From: Bordetella parapertussis
GTDB taxonomy: Bacteria; Pseudomonadota; Gammaproteobacteria; Burkholderiales; Burkholderiaceae_E
Assembly: GCA_945883285.1 (NCBI GenBank)
Contig: CAMCXH010000016.1
Location: 1-32,284, forward strand
Direction of reading: 5' to 3'
Length of the DNA: 32,284 bases
Part shown: piece after piece, positions 8,878 to 16,447 of the stretch
How the letters are laid out: each line of letters starts with the position of its first letter
Numbering within the stretch: position 1 is the first letter of the stretch
The notes under the pieces: model-generated
Told to the model about the DNA's origin: nothing
Databases searched by the model: none
The model's input: the letters and a program-made list of their open reading frames with translations, nothing else
Position numbers and translations under genes: made by a program

Positions 8878-9494
8878 GCGCAGCCCGCCAGTCGCTCGAT
8901 GCGCGGCGCCTCGAGCGATGCCGGGGCAGCCTGCAGCGCGCCGTCGGGGTTATAGACCCGCAACGTGAACATCAGGCCCCGGTCGCCGGGCGTCGGCAGC
9001 CATGGCAGGCCGGCTGCGCCGGGGTCGGTCGGGCCGCTGATCAGCGCGAACGCGCCTGTCGCGTCGACCGGCGCGCTCAGGCCATTGACGCTGTAGCGAC
9101 GCTGCTCGTTGGGAAACAGAAAGTAGTCCTCGGCATAGGCGGTCAGGCTCCACCAGCGGGCCTTGGGCGGCGGCCCACTCACCCGGTAGCTGCAGCGCGA
9201 GCGCAATGGCTGGCCATCGGAGTCGGTTGCGGCGATGTAGTACATGGTCTCGGCGCGATTGAGTGCGAGCAAGCCGCCAACCGCCACGCGGGCGCGGGTA
9301 TAGGCGTCGGCATCGGCGCTGCCCGCCAGCAGATTGGCCTGCCAGGGCCCGACGCGCGCACCGAAGCCATCGCTGCGCTTGAGCGCCAGCCAGGCGCTGC
9401 CAAGGCCGAGCGCGGTGGCCAGCACCACCAGCAGCACCAGCCCGACCAGCACCGTCCAGCCGCTGCGACGCTGCGAAGCGGACTTGGCAGTCAT
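8874..9494 (-). CDS. DUF1214-type membrane-anchored protein
   Basis: A 206-residue protein with an N-terminal membrane anchor (about 13-37) and a periplasmic domain. WWSLTAYAEDYFLFPNEQRR and the later PTPGDRGLMFTLRVYNPDG are characteristic of DUF1214. The function is unknown; partner DUF1254 follows with ATGA overlap. Its own ATG (9494) overlaps the stop of a 33-codon ORF, again as ATGA. AAGGGG five bases before the ATG is a plausible ribosome site. Confidence 0.82.
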   Translation of the reverse strand: MTAKSASQRRSGWTVLVGLVLLVVLATALGLGSAWLALKRSDGFGARVGPWQANLLAGSADADAYTRARVAVGGLLALNRAETMYYIAATDSDGQPLRSRCSYRVSGPPPKARWWSLTAYAEDYFLFPNEQRRYSVNGLSAPVDATGAFALISGPTDPGAAGLPWLPTPGDRGLMFTLRVYNPDGALQAAPASLEAPRIERLAGCA

Positions 9495-9592
9495 GTGCGC
9501 CCCTTCGCGGGCATCATCAGCCCAATGATCACCGGCGCAATGATCAGGTCATTGATCAGCGCATTCGTCGGTTCGCTCAGCTTGATGCTCAT
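9491..9592 (-). CDS. 33-residue hydrophobic microprotein nested between SDR and DUF1214 genes
   Basis: This short ORF exactly fills the 94-base gap between the SDR stop and the DUF1214 start. Its ATG (9592-9590) overlaps the SDR stop as ATGA, and its TGA (9493-9491) overlaps the next ATG the same way. The protein begins MSIKLSEPTNALIND, continues with a run rich in Leu, Ile, Val and Met (about residues 12-27), and ends in the basic tail PAKGRT. It could be a single-pass membrane peptide or a translational coupling device. I recognise no family. Double coupling in a strict operon is the main evidence that it is translated; its start has only a weak GGCGG-like ribosome site. Confidence 0.6.
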   Translation of the reverse strand: MSIKLSEPTNALINDLIIAPVIIGLMMPAKGRT

Positions 9593-10440
9593 CGTTGCGC
9601 CGCCGCCGAACGCCGCCAGGCGATCTGTCGCCGGGCCAGCATGGCCAGCCAGGCCGAGGCCCGCGACGGCACCAGTCTGAACAGCAGATCGCCGATGCGT
9701 GCGTCGGCACCGATCAGCACCCGCGTCTTGCCGGCCTGCAGTGCCTTCACGATGACCGCGGCTGCCTGCGGCGCGCTGGTACGGGCCATTTTGTCGAACT
9801 GCGCATGCAGGGCCTTGGGGGATGTGGCCATGCTCGAGTAGTCGCCCAGTCGGGACTGCTCCGCGATCCGGGTCTTGATGCCGCCCGGATGCACGCACAG
9901 CACATTGACGCGACTGTCGCGGATCTCCTCGCGCAGCGCGTCCGAAAACGCCCGCACCGCCGCCTTGCTGGCGTTGTACATCGACTGAGTCGGCACCGAG
10001 ATCATCGCGAACACGCTAGACAGATTCACGATCGTGCTGCCCGGGCGCGCCTGCAGCAGCGGCAAAAAGAGGCGGCTGCCATTGACCACGCCCCAGAAAT
10101 TGATGTCGATCAGCCAGTGGGCGTCAGTCGGATCGAGGCTGCGCACCGGCGAGACCAGCCCGACGCCGGCATTGTTGACCAGCACATCGACGCCTTCGAA
10201 GGCCTGCCGCGCCCGCTCGGCGAGTGCCTCGAGATCGGCGATCTTCGCCACATCGCAGACCTGGGTCAGGCAGATCAGCCCGCGGTCCCGCAGGGGCTGC
10301 GCGACCTTCTCCAGGCGTGCGAAGTCGATGTCGCAGATCAGCAGTCGGGCGCCCTGCGCGGCCATCGCGTTGGCGAGTGCTTCGCCGATGCCCGATGCGG
10401 CACCGGTGATGACGACGGCTTTGCCTTGAAACGAGGTCAT
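9589..10440 (-). CDS. SDR family NAD(P)-dependent oxidoreductase
   Basis: A 283-residue classical short-chain dehydrogenase from ATG 10440. It has TGAASGIG as cofactor motif near residue 12, D in ICDID after beta-2 suggesting NAD preference, NNAG, the catalytic Ser in NLSSVFA, and YNASK (Y-x3-K). After the PGG segment there is a longer C-terminal tail rich in Arg and hydrophobic residues, common in SDRs acting on lipids or other hydrophobic substrates. It is the first gene of the minus-strand operon with the micro-ORF, DUF1214, DUF1254 and hydroxylase genes. The frame is open to 10515, but 10440 matches the family N-terminus. Confidence 0.9.
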   Translation of the reverse strand: MTSFQGKAVVITGAASGIGEALANAMAAQGARLLICDIDFARLEKVAQPLRDRGLICLTQVCDVAKIADLEALAERARQAFEGVDVLVNNAGVGLVSPVRSLDPTDAHWLIDINFWGVVNGSRLFLPLLQARPGSTIVNLSSVFAMISVPTQSMYNASKAAVRAFSDALREEIRDSRVNVLCVHPGGIKTRIAEQSRLGDYSSMATSPKALHAQFDKMARTSAPQAAAVIVKALQAGKTRVLIGADARIGDLLFRLVPSRASAWLAMLARRQIAWRRSAAAQR

Positions 10441-10595
10441 GGGGCGGCCTGCGCAGGGAAGTAGTTCAGAAAACGTCGGCGCTGACTTTGCCGTCGGCGA
10501 CGCAACTATACACAACTGTCTGTTTTGCTTGCGAGTGGACCGACAGGTCGCAAACCCATCGCCATCATGCCGCCACGCTGGATCCCGCTTTCGAT

Positions 10596-10613
10596 TGTCT
10601 ATTTACAATGACA
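10596..10613. promoter_or_regulatory. PpsR/CrtJ-like operator upstream of pufC
   Basis: TGT (10596-10598), 12 bases, then ACA (10611-10613) match the TGT-N12-ACA palindrome bound by the photosynthesis repressor PpsR/CrtJ. The arms TGTCT and TGACA agree with TGTCA/TGACA in 9 of 10 positions. A second near match (TGT at 10622, ACG at 10637) follows 26 bases downstream. The site is 55 bases before the cytochrome start. A short motif can occur by chance; the gene context raises its weight. Confidence 0.5.
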
Positions 10614-10626
10614 CAAATAAGTGTCA
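10609..10626. repeat. Perfect inverted repeat TGACAC-N6-GTGTCA upstream of pufC
   Basis: TGACAC (10609-10614) and GTGTCA (10621-10626) are perfect inverted arms around AAATAA, overlapping the right arm of the TGT-N12-ACA site. The stretch is AT-rich against a GC-rich background, as expected for a promoter. Confidence 0.65.
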
Positions 10627-10667
10627 ATTTATCGAGACGCTTACATCGAAAAGTCGAGACCCCAGCC

Positions 10668-11708
10668 ATGATGCGATTGATGATCGAGGTCGTGCTCAAA
10701 GCCGGCCTGCTTGTGTCTGGCTTGATGCTCGCCGGCTGCGAACGGCCGCCGATCGAGTCTGTCCAGACCGGCTACCGCGGTACCGGCATGCAGCAGATCT
10801 ACAACCCCCGAACGCTCGCCGAGCAGGCCGGTCTGAATGCGGCGCCTGCGATCGATGCGCCGGCGCGGGTACGGGCCGGTGGGCCGACGGCGGGCGACGT
10901 CTATCAGAACGTGAAGGTCCTCAACGGATTGAGCCTGGCCGAATTCGGCCGGACCATGAATGCGATGACCAACTGGGTGTCGCCGGTTCAGAGTTGTCTC
11001 TATTGCCACATCGAGGGCAACTTCGCCGACGACAGCAAATACACCAAGGTGGTCGCACGCCGGATGATTCAGATGACCCAGCATCTGAATGCAGACTGGA
11101 AATCCCATGTCGGTGCCACCGGCGTGACCTGCTACACCTGCCATCGCGGCAATCCGCTGCCCCAGCCGGTCTGGTTCCGCCAGCCTCCCGACACCAGACA
11201 TCCGGTGCTTGGCGATCTCGCCGGCCAGAATGCGCCGGCCAGGTCGGTCGGGCTGAGTTCTTTGCCCAACGATCCGTTCTCGCACTATCTGCTGTCGGAA
11301 AAAGAGGCCGCCACGATCCGCGTGGCCGGAAACACCGCGCTGCGCACCGACAACAACAAGTCGACCAAGCAGGCCGAGTTCACCTACGGGCTGATGATGC
11401 ACATGTCGAATTCACTCGGCGTGAACTGCACCTACTGCCACAACACGCGTGCCTTCGCGAGCTGGGAAGAAAGCCGCCCGCAGCGGGCCACCGCCTGGTA
11501 TGGCATCCGCATGGTCCGTGACATCAACAGCGACTATCTGGAGCCGCTCGCCGGCACCTTCCCGGAGTTGCCGACCGGGCGTCTCGGTCCGCTGCACGAC
11601 ACCGCCAAGGTCAATTGCGGTACCTGCCACAAGGGCGCGTTCAAGCCACTGAACGGCGCCGCGATGGCGCAGCACTATCCGGCCTTGCTGGGAGCGGTCA
11701 GCCCCTGA
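10668..11708 (+). CDS. pufC: Photosynthetic reaction centre cytochrome c subunit (tetraheme)
   Basis: A 346-residue lipoprotein cytochrome with a signal peptide ending in a lipobox (LAGC, Cys24), so it should be lipid-anchored on the periplasmic face. Four CxxCH heme sites are present: C110-H114, C155-H159, C254-H258 and C317-H321. Sequence around them (KYTKVVARRMIQMT, HVGATGVTCYTCHRGN, TAWYGIRMVRDIN) is that of PufC, the subunit that re-reduces the photo-oxidised special pair. The length matches the family. It normally follows pufLM in the puf operon; here it stands alone, divergent from an SDR operon, with a PpsR-like site upstream, and converges on a HiPIP gene with a 3-base gap. ATG 10668 is followed directly by ATG 10671; either could be used. 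Confidence 0.92.
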   Translation: MMRLMIEVVLKAGLLVSGLMLAGCERPPIESVQTGYRGTGMQQIYNPRTLAEQAGLNAAPAIDAPARVRAGGPTAGDVYQNVKVLNGLSLAEFGRTMNAMTNWVSPVQSCLYCHIEGNFADDSKYTKVVARRMIQMTQHLNADWKSHVGATGVTCYTCHRGNPLPQPVWFRQPPDTRHPVLGDLAGQNAPARSVGLSSLPNDPFSHYLLSEKEAATIRVAGNTALRTDNNKSTKQAEFTYGLMMHMSNSLGVNCTYCHNTRAFASWEESRPQRATAWYGIRMVRDINSDYLEPLAGTFPELPTGRLGPLHDTAKVNCGTCHKGAFKPLNGAAMAQHYPALLGAVSP

Positions 11709-11711
11709 TGT

Positions 11712-12029
11712 TCAGCCCTTGATTTTGACGAAGGAGCTGCACCAGCCAGCGTTTGCGACCAGCTTGTCGACCATCAGGTCGCATTCAGCCCAGGCATCGC
11801 TCGGTTTGCCGAGCCATGCCATGCAGCCGCTGCATTTCTCGCCTGTCGCATGCTTGGGGAAGCGCTTCTTGTCGACCTGGTTCGAGTCGTTGCGATAGCC
11901 GAGTGAGGCGGCTTTCGGGTCTGCCTCGTCGACTTTCGTCGGGCCGGCCAGTGCCAGGCCAGAGCAGGTGAGCGTGGCGCCTGCGGCCACGGCATGAAGC
12001 ATGAAGGTGCGTCGCTTGATCTGATTCAT
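11712..12029 (-). CDS. High-potential iron-sulfur protein (HiPIP)
   Basis: A 105-residue precursor. The N-terminus IKRRTFMLHAVAAG is a twin-arginine signal with predicted cleavage after LALA (residue 28), as expected for a protein exported folded with its 4Fe-4S cluster. Mature-part cysteines C66, C69, C83 and C97 form the HiPIP pattern, with GWCSSF near the end. HiPIPs are soluble periplasmic carriers that donate electrons to the reaction-centre cytochrome in several purple bacteria, so tail-to-tail placement with pufC is functionally telling. ATG 12029 is preferred over 12047 because GGAG lies 8 bases before it and the Tat motif is then correctly placed. A 13-base tandem repeat lies just upstream. 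Confidence 0.9.
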   Translation of the reverse strand: MNQIKRRTFMLHAVAAGATLTCSGLALAGPTKVDEADPKAASLGYRNDSNQVDKKRFPKHATGEKCSGCMAWLGKPSDAWAECDLMVDKLVANAGWCSSFVKIKG

Positions 12030-12047
12030 CGTTTGACTCCGTTGCAA

Positions 12048-12073
12048 GGGGCAGGTGACAGGGGCAGGTGACA
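12048..12073 (-). repeat. 13-base tandem direct repeat upstream of the HiPIP gene
   Basis: GGGGCAGGTGACA occurs at 12048-12060 and again at 12061-12073, 19-44 bases before the HiPIP ATG. On the coding strand each copy presents TGTCA. It may be a regulatory repeat or replication slippage. Confidence 0.7.
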
Positions 12074-12108
12074 GGCAGAAATGCGCAAGGTCGCCATCGG
12101 GTGCGACC

Positions 12109-13698
12109 TCAGTGGTGGGCGTCGAGCTTGAAGATGCTGACCGACGCCAGCAGCCGGGCGGCCTGATCCTTCAGGCTTTCTGCGGCCGCTGCCGACTCCT
12201 CGACCAGCGCGACGTTCTGTTGGGTCATGCGATCGAGGTCCGAGACCGCGTCACCCACCTGATTGATCCCGCCGGATTGTTCTTGCGTGGCCGTGCTGAT
12301 CTCACCGATCAGGACCGCGACCTGACGAACCTGGGTGACCACGTCGGTCATCGTGACGCCGGCATCGCTGACCAGTTTCGAGCCCTGCTCCACGCTGGCC
12401 GAACTGGCGCCGATCAGGGTCTTGATCTCCTGGGCGGCCGACGCGCTTCGCTGCGCGAGGTTGCGCACTTCGCTGGCCACGACCGCAAAGCCGCGGCCCT
12501 GTTCGCCGGCGCGTGCCGCCTCGACCGCCGCATTGAGCGCGAGAATATTGGTCTGGAAGGCGATGCCGTCGATCACGCCGATGATGTCGGCGATTCGCCG
12601 GCTCGACTCGGTGATCTGCGTCATGGTCTTGACGATCTGCTCGACCGCTGCGCCGCCGCGTGCGGCCGCCTCGCTCGCGCTGCTGGCCATGTCGCTGGCC
12701 TGGCGCGACGACTCGGCGTTGTTCAGCACGGTCGAGCGGATTTCGTCCATCGATGCCGCAGTTTCCTGCAGGTTGCAGGCCTGCTGCTCGGTGCGCCGGC
12801 TCAGGTCGTTGTTGCCGCTCGCAATCTCGGAGGTGCCGGTGGCGATATGTTCGCTGCCCTGACGCACCTGGCTCACCACTTCTTTCAGATGCTGGTTCAT
12901 CTGGCCAAGGGCCTCGAGAAGCTGACCGCTTTCATCCTTGTAATGAGTCGGGATGGCGGCGCTGAGGTCGCCTCGCGCAGCGGTTCGCGCCAGTGTCACG
13001 GCTTCGCCGATCGGGCCGGTGATCGATCTTGTGACCAGCCAGGCCAGCACCATGCCGATGGCCAATGCACCCACCACAAAAATGATGAGCATCAGGCGCG
13101 CGGTCTTGTAGGACGCCGCCGCGTCTTCGGTGTACTCGTCACTGGTCTTGGCCTGCAGGCCCGAGAGCGTCTGCAGCACCGTGATCCAGCGCGCCTGGCG
13201 AGGATGCACTTTCTCCATCAGAAAGTCTGCCGCCTCCTCGATCTGCCCGGACATGCCCAGATCGATCGCCTGCGACATCAGCGCCACCGTCACCTTCTCG
13301 CTGCGTTTGATCGCCTCGAAGAGCGCCTTTTCGGCTTCGGATGCGTCATAGCGTTCGATCAGCGCGAGCAGGTCGGCCTCGGCCTTCGAGTAGGCCTTGC
13401 CGGCGTCCTCGATCGCCTGGAGTTCCTGCTTCTTCAGGTCCTTGTCCGAGCGCAGGGTGAGATTGCGGATGGCGATGGCACGCTGGCTGACTGAATCGAT
13501 CATCACGTTGACCGCGGCAATCTGCTGGTTGTTGCCCCCGGTGATGTGAGCCATCCGGCTGTTCATGTCGGCCATGTGGACGATTGCGAACACCGCCATC
13601 GTGGCCATGACGATGAAGACGCCGCCGAAAGCCAGCATCAGTCGTGTACCGATGCGCAGGTCAAGCAGCAGGCCCAGCAGTCTGTGGTGGCGCGGCAT
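12109..13698 (-). CDS. Methyl-accepting chemotaxis protein
   Basis: A 529-residue chemoreceptor. A first membrane helix (about 18-42) is followed by a four-helix-bundle type periplasmic sensor (about 43-200), a second membrane helix (about 203-223), HAMP, and the cytoplasmic signalling coiled coil. The conserved hairpin tip [20 protein letters not shown] contacts CheA and CheW. The C-terminus ends in KLDAHH without the NWETF-type pentapeptide, so adaptation enzymes are probably not tethered here. The ligand is unknown. It precedes the HiPIP gene on the same strand by 79 bases; I see no clear flagellar-type promoter. Confidence 0.95.
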   Translation of the reverse strand: MPRHHRLLGLLLDLRIGTRLMLAFGGVFIVMATMAVFAIVHMADMNSRMAHITGGNNQQIAAVNVMIDSVSQRAIAIRNLTLRSDKDLKKQELQAIEDAGKAYSKAEADLLALIERYDASEAEKALFEAIKRSEKVTVALMSQAIDLGMSGQIEEAADFLMEKVHPRQARWITVLQTLSGLQAKTSDEYTEDAAASYKTARLMLIIFVVGALAIGMVLAWLVTRSITGPIGEAVTLARTAARGDLSAAIPTHYKDESGQLLEALGQMNQHLKEVVSQVRQGSEHIATGTSEIASGNNDLSRRTEQQACNLQETAASMDEIRSTVLNNAESSRQASDMASSASEAAARGGAAVEQIVKTMTQITESSRRIADIIGVIDGIAFQTNILALNAAVEAARAGEQGRGFAVVASEVRNLAQRSASAAQEIKTLIGASSASVEQGSKLVSDAGVTMTDVVTQVRQVAVLIGEISTATQEQSGGINQVGDAVSDLDRMTQQNVALVEESAAAAESLKDQAARLLASVSIFKLDAHH

Positions 13699-13834
13699 GG
13701 GATGTCCGATAGCGGATGAGTGTGTCTTAATTGTGAACTGATGGTGACGAGGCGAACCTTGTATCAGAGGGGGTCAGTCGGGGCAATTCAGGCGTTCGGG
13801 CGGCTGGCATCCGCGGACAGCCGGCCACGCCGGG

Positions 13835-13863
13835 TTGACAAGCTGCTCGATCCGATAAATAGT
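13835..13863 (+). promoter_or_regulatory. Sigma-70-type promoter of the tetR gene
   Basis: A perfect TTGACA -35 box (13835-13840) is separated by 17 bases from AATAGT (13858-13863), a 4/6 match to the -10 consensus. The -10 region abuts the operator palindrome that follows. Confidence 0.5.
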
Positions 13864-13875
13864 ACGAACGTTCGT
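13864..13875. promoter_or_regulatory. TetR-type operator palindrome ACGAACGTTCGT
   Basis: A perfect 12-base palindrome lies 15 bases before the regulator's ATG and directly after its probable -10 box. Its size and position fit autorepression by a TetR-family dimer. Confidence 0.65.
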
Positions 13876-13890
13876 TTATATTTCTGATCC

Positions 13891-14535
13891 ATGCGCAAAG
13901 GTGAACAGACCCGTTCGGCGATCGTTGCAGCTGCCTGCGAGCTGGCCGCGCGCGCCGGTCTCGAAGGCCTGACCATCGGCGCGCTCGCCGAGCGCATGCA
14001 GATGAGCAAGAGCGGCGTCTTTGCGCACTTCGGTTCGCGCGAAGAGCTGCAGATCGCCGTGCTCAAGGCCTACGAGCAGCACTTCGTCAAGGAAGTGCTG
14101 GTGCCGGGACTGAGCGCGCCACGCGGCCTGCCGCGCCTTCGCGCCATCTTTGCGCTCTGGCTCGACCGCACCGCGGTGGACGCGGCCAGTGCCTGCATCT
14201 GGCTTTCAGGTGCCAGCGAATACGACGATCGGCCGGGGCCGGTGCGAGACGAGCTGGTCCGCATGGTGCTGTCGTGGCAGCGCGAACTGATGCGCGCGAT
14301 CCAGCAGTCGATCGAGACCGGCGAGTTGCGGGCCGACGCCGATCCGGGCGATCTGGTCTTCGATCTCTATGGCGTCATCCTGGTGCTGCACCATGACGCC
14401 CGACTGATGGCCCGCGCCGATTCGGTGACTCGTGCGCGGCGGGCCTTCGATCGCCTGATTGCCGCTTACCTGGCCGCGCCCGCCGCAACGTCGCGATCGG
14501 CAGGCGCCCGGCCAGCCTCGCCTCTGACGCACTGA
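13891..14535 (+). CDS. TetR/AcrR family transcriptional regulator
   Basis: A 214-residue repressor with an N-terminal TetR DNA-binding domain: helix-turn-helix LTIGALAERMQMSKSGVFAHFGSR at about 27-50, followed by a variable ligand-binding domain (CIWLSGASEYDDRPGPVRDEL). The family usually senses small molecules, often acyl-CoAs when next to beta-oxidation genes. It directly precedes an acyl-CoA dehydrogenase on the same strand (84 bases), so control of the fatty acid degradation cluster is likely (inference). A self-operator and promoter lie just upstream. No strong ribosome site precedes ATG 13891. Confidence 0.9.
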   Translation: MRKGEQTRSAIVAAACELAARAGLEGLTIGALAERMQMSKSGVFAHFGSREELQIAVLKAYEQHFVKEVLVPGLSAPRGLPRLRAIFALWLDRTAVDAASACIWLSGASEYDDRPGPVRDELVRMVLSWQRELMRAIQQSIETGELRADADPGDLVFDLYGVILVLHHDARLMARADSVTRARRAFDRLIAAYLAAPAATSRSAGARPASPLTH

Positions 14536-14619
14536 TCCCGACCTTCGATTGCCTGATACCCACTTTCAATCGCTCCCACCGACCCGCCCCCACCGAACCT
14601 TCTTTCAGGAAACCTCGCC

Positions 14620-16419
14620 ATGCCTCACTACACCCCGCCCCTTCGCGACATGCAGTTCGTGCTGCATGAGGTCCTCGGCGCCACCGAGCGGCTGCGCGAG
14701 TTGCCGCAGCATGCCGATGTCACCCGCGAACTTGCCGATCAGGTGATCGAAGAGGGCGGCAAGTTCTGCGCCGAGGTGCTGTTTCCGCTCAACCGCAGCG
14801 GCGACGAAGAAGGCTGCACCTATGCCGGCAATGGCGTCGTCACCACGCCCAAGGGCTTCAAGGAGGCCTGGGCGCTCTTCAAGGAAGGCGGCTGGCCCAC
14901 GCTCACCTGTGACCCGGCCTATGGCGGCCAGGGCCTGCCGGCCACCGTCGGCATTGCCTTTCAGGAAATGCTCAACGCCGCCAACCAGGCCTGGGCGATG
15001 TATCCCGGTCTGACCCATGGTGCCTACAACTGTCTGATGGAGCACGGCACCGAGGCGCAAAAAGCGCTCTATCTGCCGCGCATGGTGTCAGGCGAATGGA
15101 CCGGCACGATGTGCCTGACCGAACCCCACTGCGGTACCGACCTGGGCATGCTGCGCAGCAAGGCCGAGCCTCAGGCCGATGGCAGCTTTGCGATCACCGG
15201 CACCAAGATCTTCATCTCGTCGGGTGAGCACGACCTGGCCGACAACATCGTCCATCTGGTGCTGGCCCGTCTGCCCGACGCGCCCGCCGGCACCCGAGGC
15301 ATCTCGCTCTTCATCGTGCCCAAGTTCATCCCCGATGCCGCTGGCGCGCTGGGCGCACGCAATGGCATCACTTGCGGTCGCATCGAAGAAAAGATGGGCA
15401 TCCACGGCAATGCCACCTGCGAGATGAACCTGGTGGGTGCCTCGGGCTGGATGGTCGGTGAGCCCAACAAGGGGCTCAATGCGATGTTCATCATGATGAA
15501 CGCGGCGCGCATCGGGGTGGGCATGCAGTCGGTCGGCCTGATGGATGTGGCTTATCAGAACTCGCTGGCCTATGCCCGCGACCGCCTGCAGTCACGCGCA
15601 CTCACCGGCGCGAAAGCGCCCGAGAAAGCCGCCGATCCGATCATCGTGCATCCGGATGTCCGCCGCATGCTGCTCACGCAAAAGGCCTGGGCCGAAGGCT
15701 CGCGCTGCTTTGCCTACTGGCTGGCGCTGCAAGTCGATGTGGCGCACTCGCATCCCGACGAAGCGCAGCGCAAAGCCGCCAACGATCTGCTCGCCCTGCT
15801 CACGCCGGTGGTCAAGGCCTTCATCACCGACAACGCCTTCACCACCACCAACATGGCGCTGCAGGTCTACGGTGGCCATGGCTACATCCGCGAGTGGGGC
15901 ATCGAGCAACATGTGCGCGATGCCCGCATCAACATGATCTATGAGGGCACCAACACCATCCAGTCGCTCGACCTGCTGGGGCGCAAGGTGCTGGGCGACA
16001 ACGGTGCCAGGCTGCGTGCCTTTGGCGAGATGATCAAAGCTTTCGTCGAAGCAGAGGGCACCAATGAGGCGATGGCCGATTTCGTCAACCCGCTGGCCGA
16101 TCTGGGCGACAAAGTCACCAAGCTCACGATGGAAATCGGCATGAAAGCCTTCCAGAGCCCGGATGAAGCCGGTGCGGCGGCGGTCGACTATCTGCGCATC
16201 GTCGGTCATCTGGTCTATTCCTACTTCTGGGCCCGCATGGCCCGCGTGGCGCTCACCCGCATCGAGGCTGATGGCGACCAGGTCGAGCCCTTCTACACCG
16301 CCAAGCTCGCCACCGCGCGTTTCTATTTCGCCAAGCTTCAGCCCGAAACCGCCTCCCTCATGCAGAGCGCGCGCAGCGGCGCGGGCTCGCTGATGGCGCT
16401 GCCTGCCGAGCTGTTCTGA
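14620..16419 (+). CDS. Acyl-CoA dehydrogenase with extra C-terminal domain
   Basis: A 599-residue flavoenzyme, longer than classical acyl-CoA dehydrogenases (about 380) because of an N-terminal extension and a C-terminal helical domain; this is the group that also includes the methylmercaptopropionyl-CoA dehydrogenase DmdC. Recognisable segments are MCLTEPHCGTDLG (FAD/substrate binding), ALQVYGGHGYIREWGIEQ, and IYEGTNTIQS with the expected catalytic Glu near residue 443. It should catalyse the first, alpha-beta dehydrogenation step of beta-oxidation, passing electrons to ETF. Substrate chain length cannot be read. AGGAAA lies about 8 bases before the ATG. It heads a cluster with downstream beta-oxidation enzymes. 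Confidence 0.93.
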   Translation: MPHYTPPLRDMQFVLHEVLGATERLRELPQHADVTRELADQVIEEGGKFCAEVLFPLNRSGDEEGCTYAGNGVVTTPKGFKEAWALFKEGGWPTLTCDPAYGGQGLPATVGIAFQEMLNAANQAWAMYPGLTHGAYNCLMEHGTEAQKALYLPRMVSGEWTGTMCLTEPHCGTDLGMLRSKAEPQADGSFAITGTKIFISSGEHDLADNIVHLVLARLPDAPAGTRGISLFIVPKFIPDAAGALGARNGITCGRIEEKMGIHGNATCEMNLVGASGWMVGEPNKGLNAMFIMMNAARIGVGMQSVGLMDVAYQNSLAYARDRLQSRALTGAKAPEKAADPIIVHPDVRRMLLTQKAWAEGSRCFAYWLALQVDVAHSHPDEAQRKAANDLLALLTPVVKAFITDNAFTTTNMALQVYGGHGYIREWGIEQHVRDARINMIYEGTNTIQSLDLLGRKVLGDNGARLRAFGEMIKAFVEAEGTNEAMADFVNPLADLGDKVTKLTMEIGMKAFQSPDEAGAAAVDYLRIVGHLVYSYFWARMARVALTRIEADGDQVEPFYTAKLATARFYFAKLQPETASLMQSARSGAGSLMALPAELF

Positions 16420-16447
16420 CCTCACTTCATTCGACACGGAGATTGTC

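Noticed and set aside
10668-11708. Generic multiheme cytochrome rather than PufC
   Set aside because: The spacing of four CxxCH sites and the conserved segments around hemes 1-3 match PufC along the whole length.
12055-13494. 479-codon plus-strand ORF opposite the chemoreceptor
   Set aside because: It is the reverse shadow of a well-defined MCP; it is rich in His, Arg and Gly and has no domain.
13699-13760. Flagellar sigma-28 promoter for the chemoreceptor
   Set aside because: A TTAAG-like element is present on the minus strand, but no GCCGATAA box is at the proper distance.
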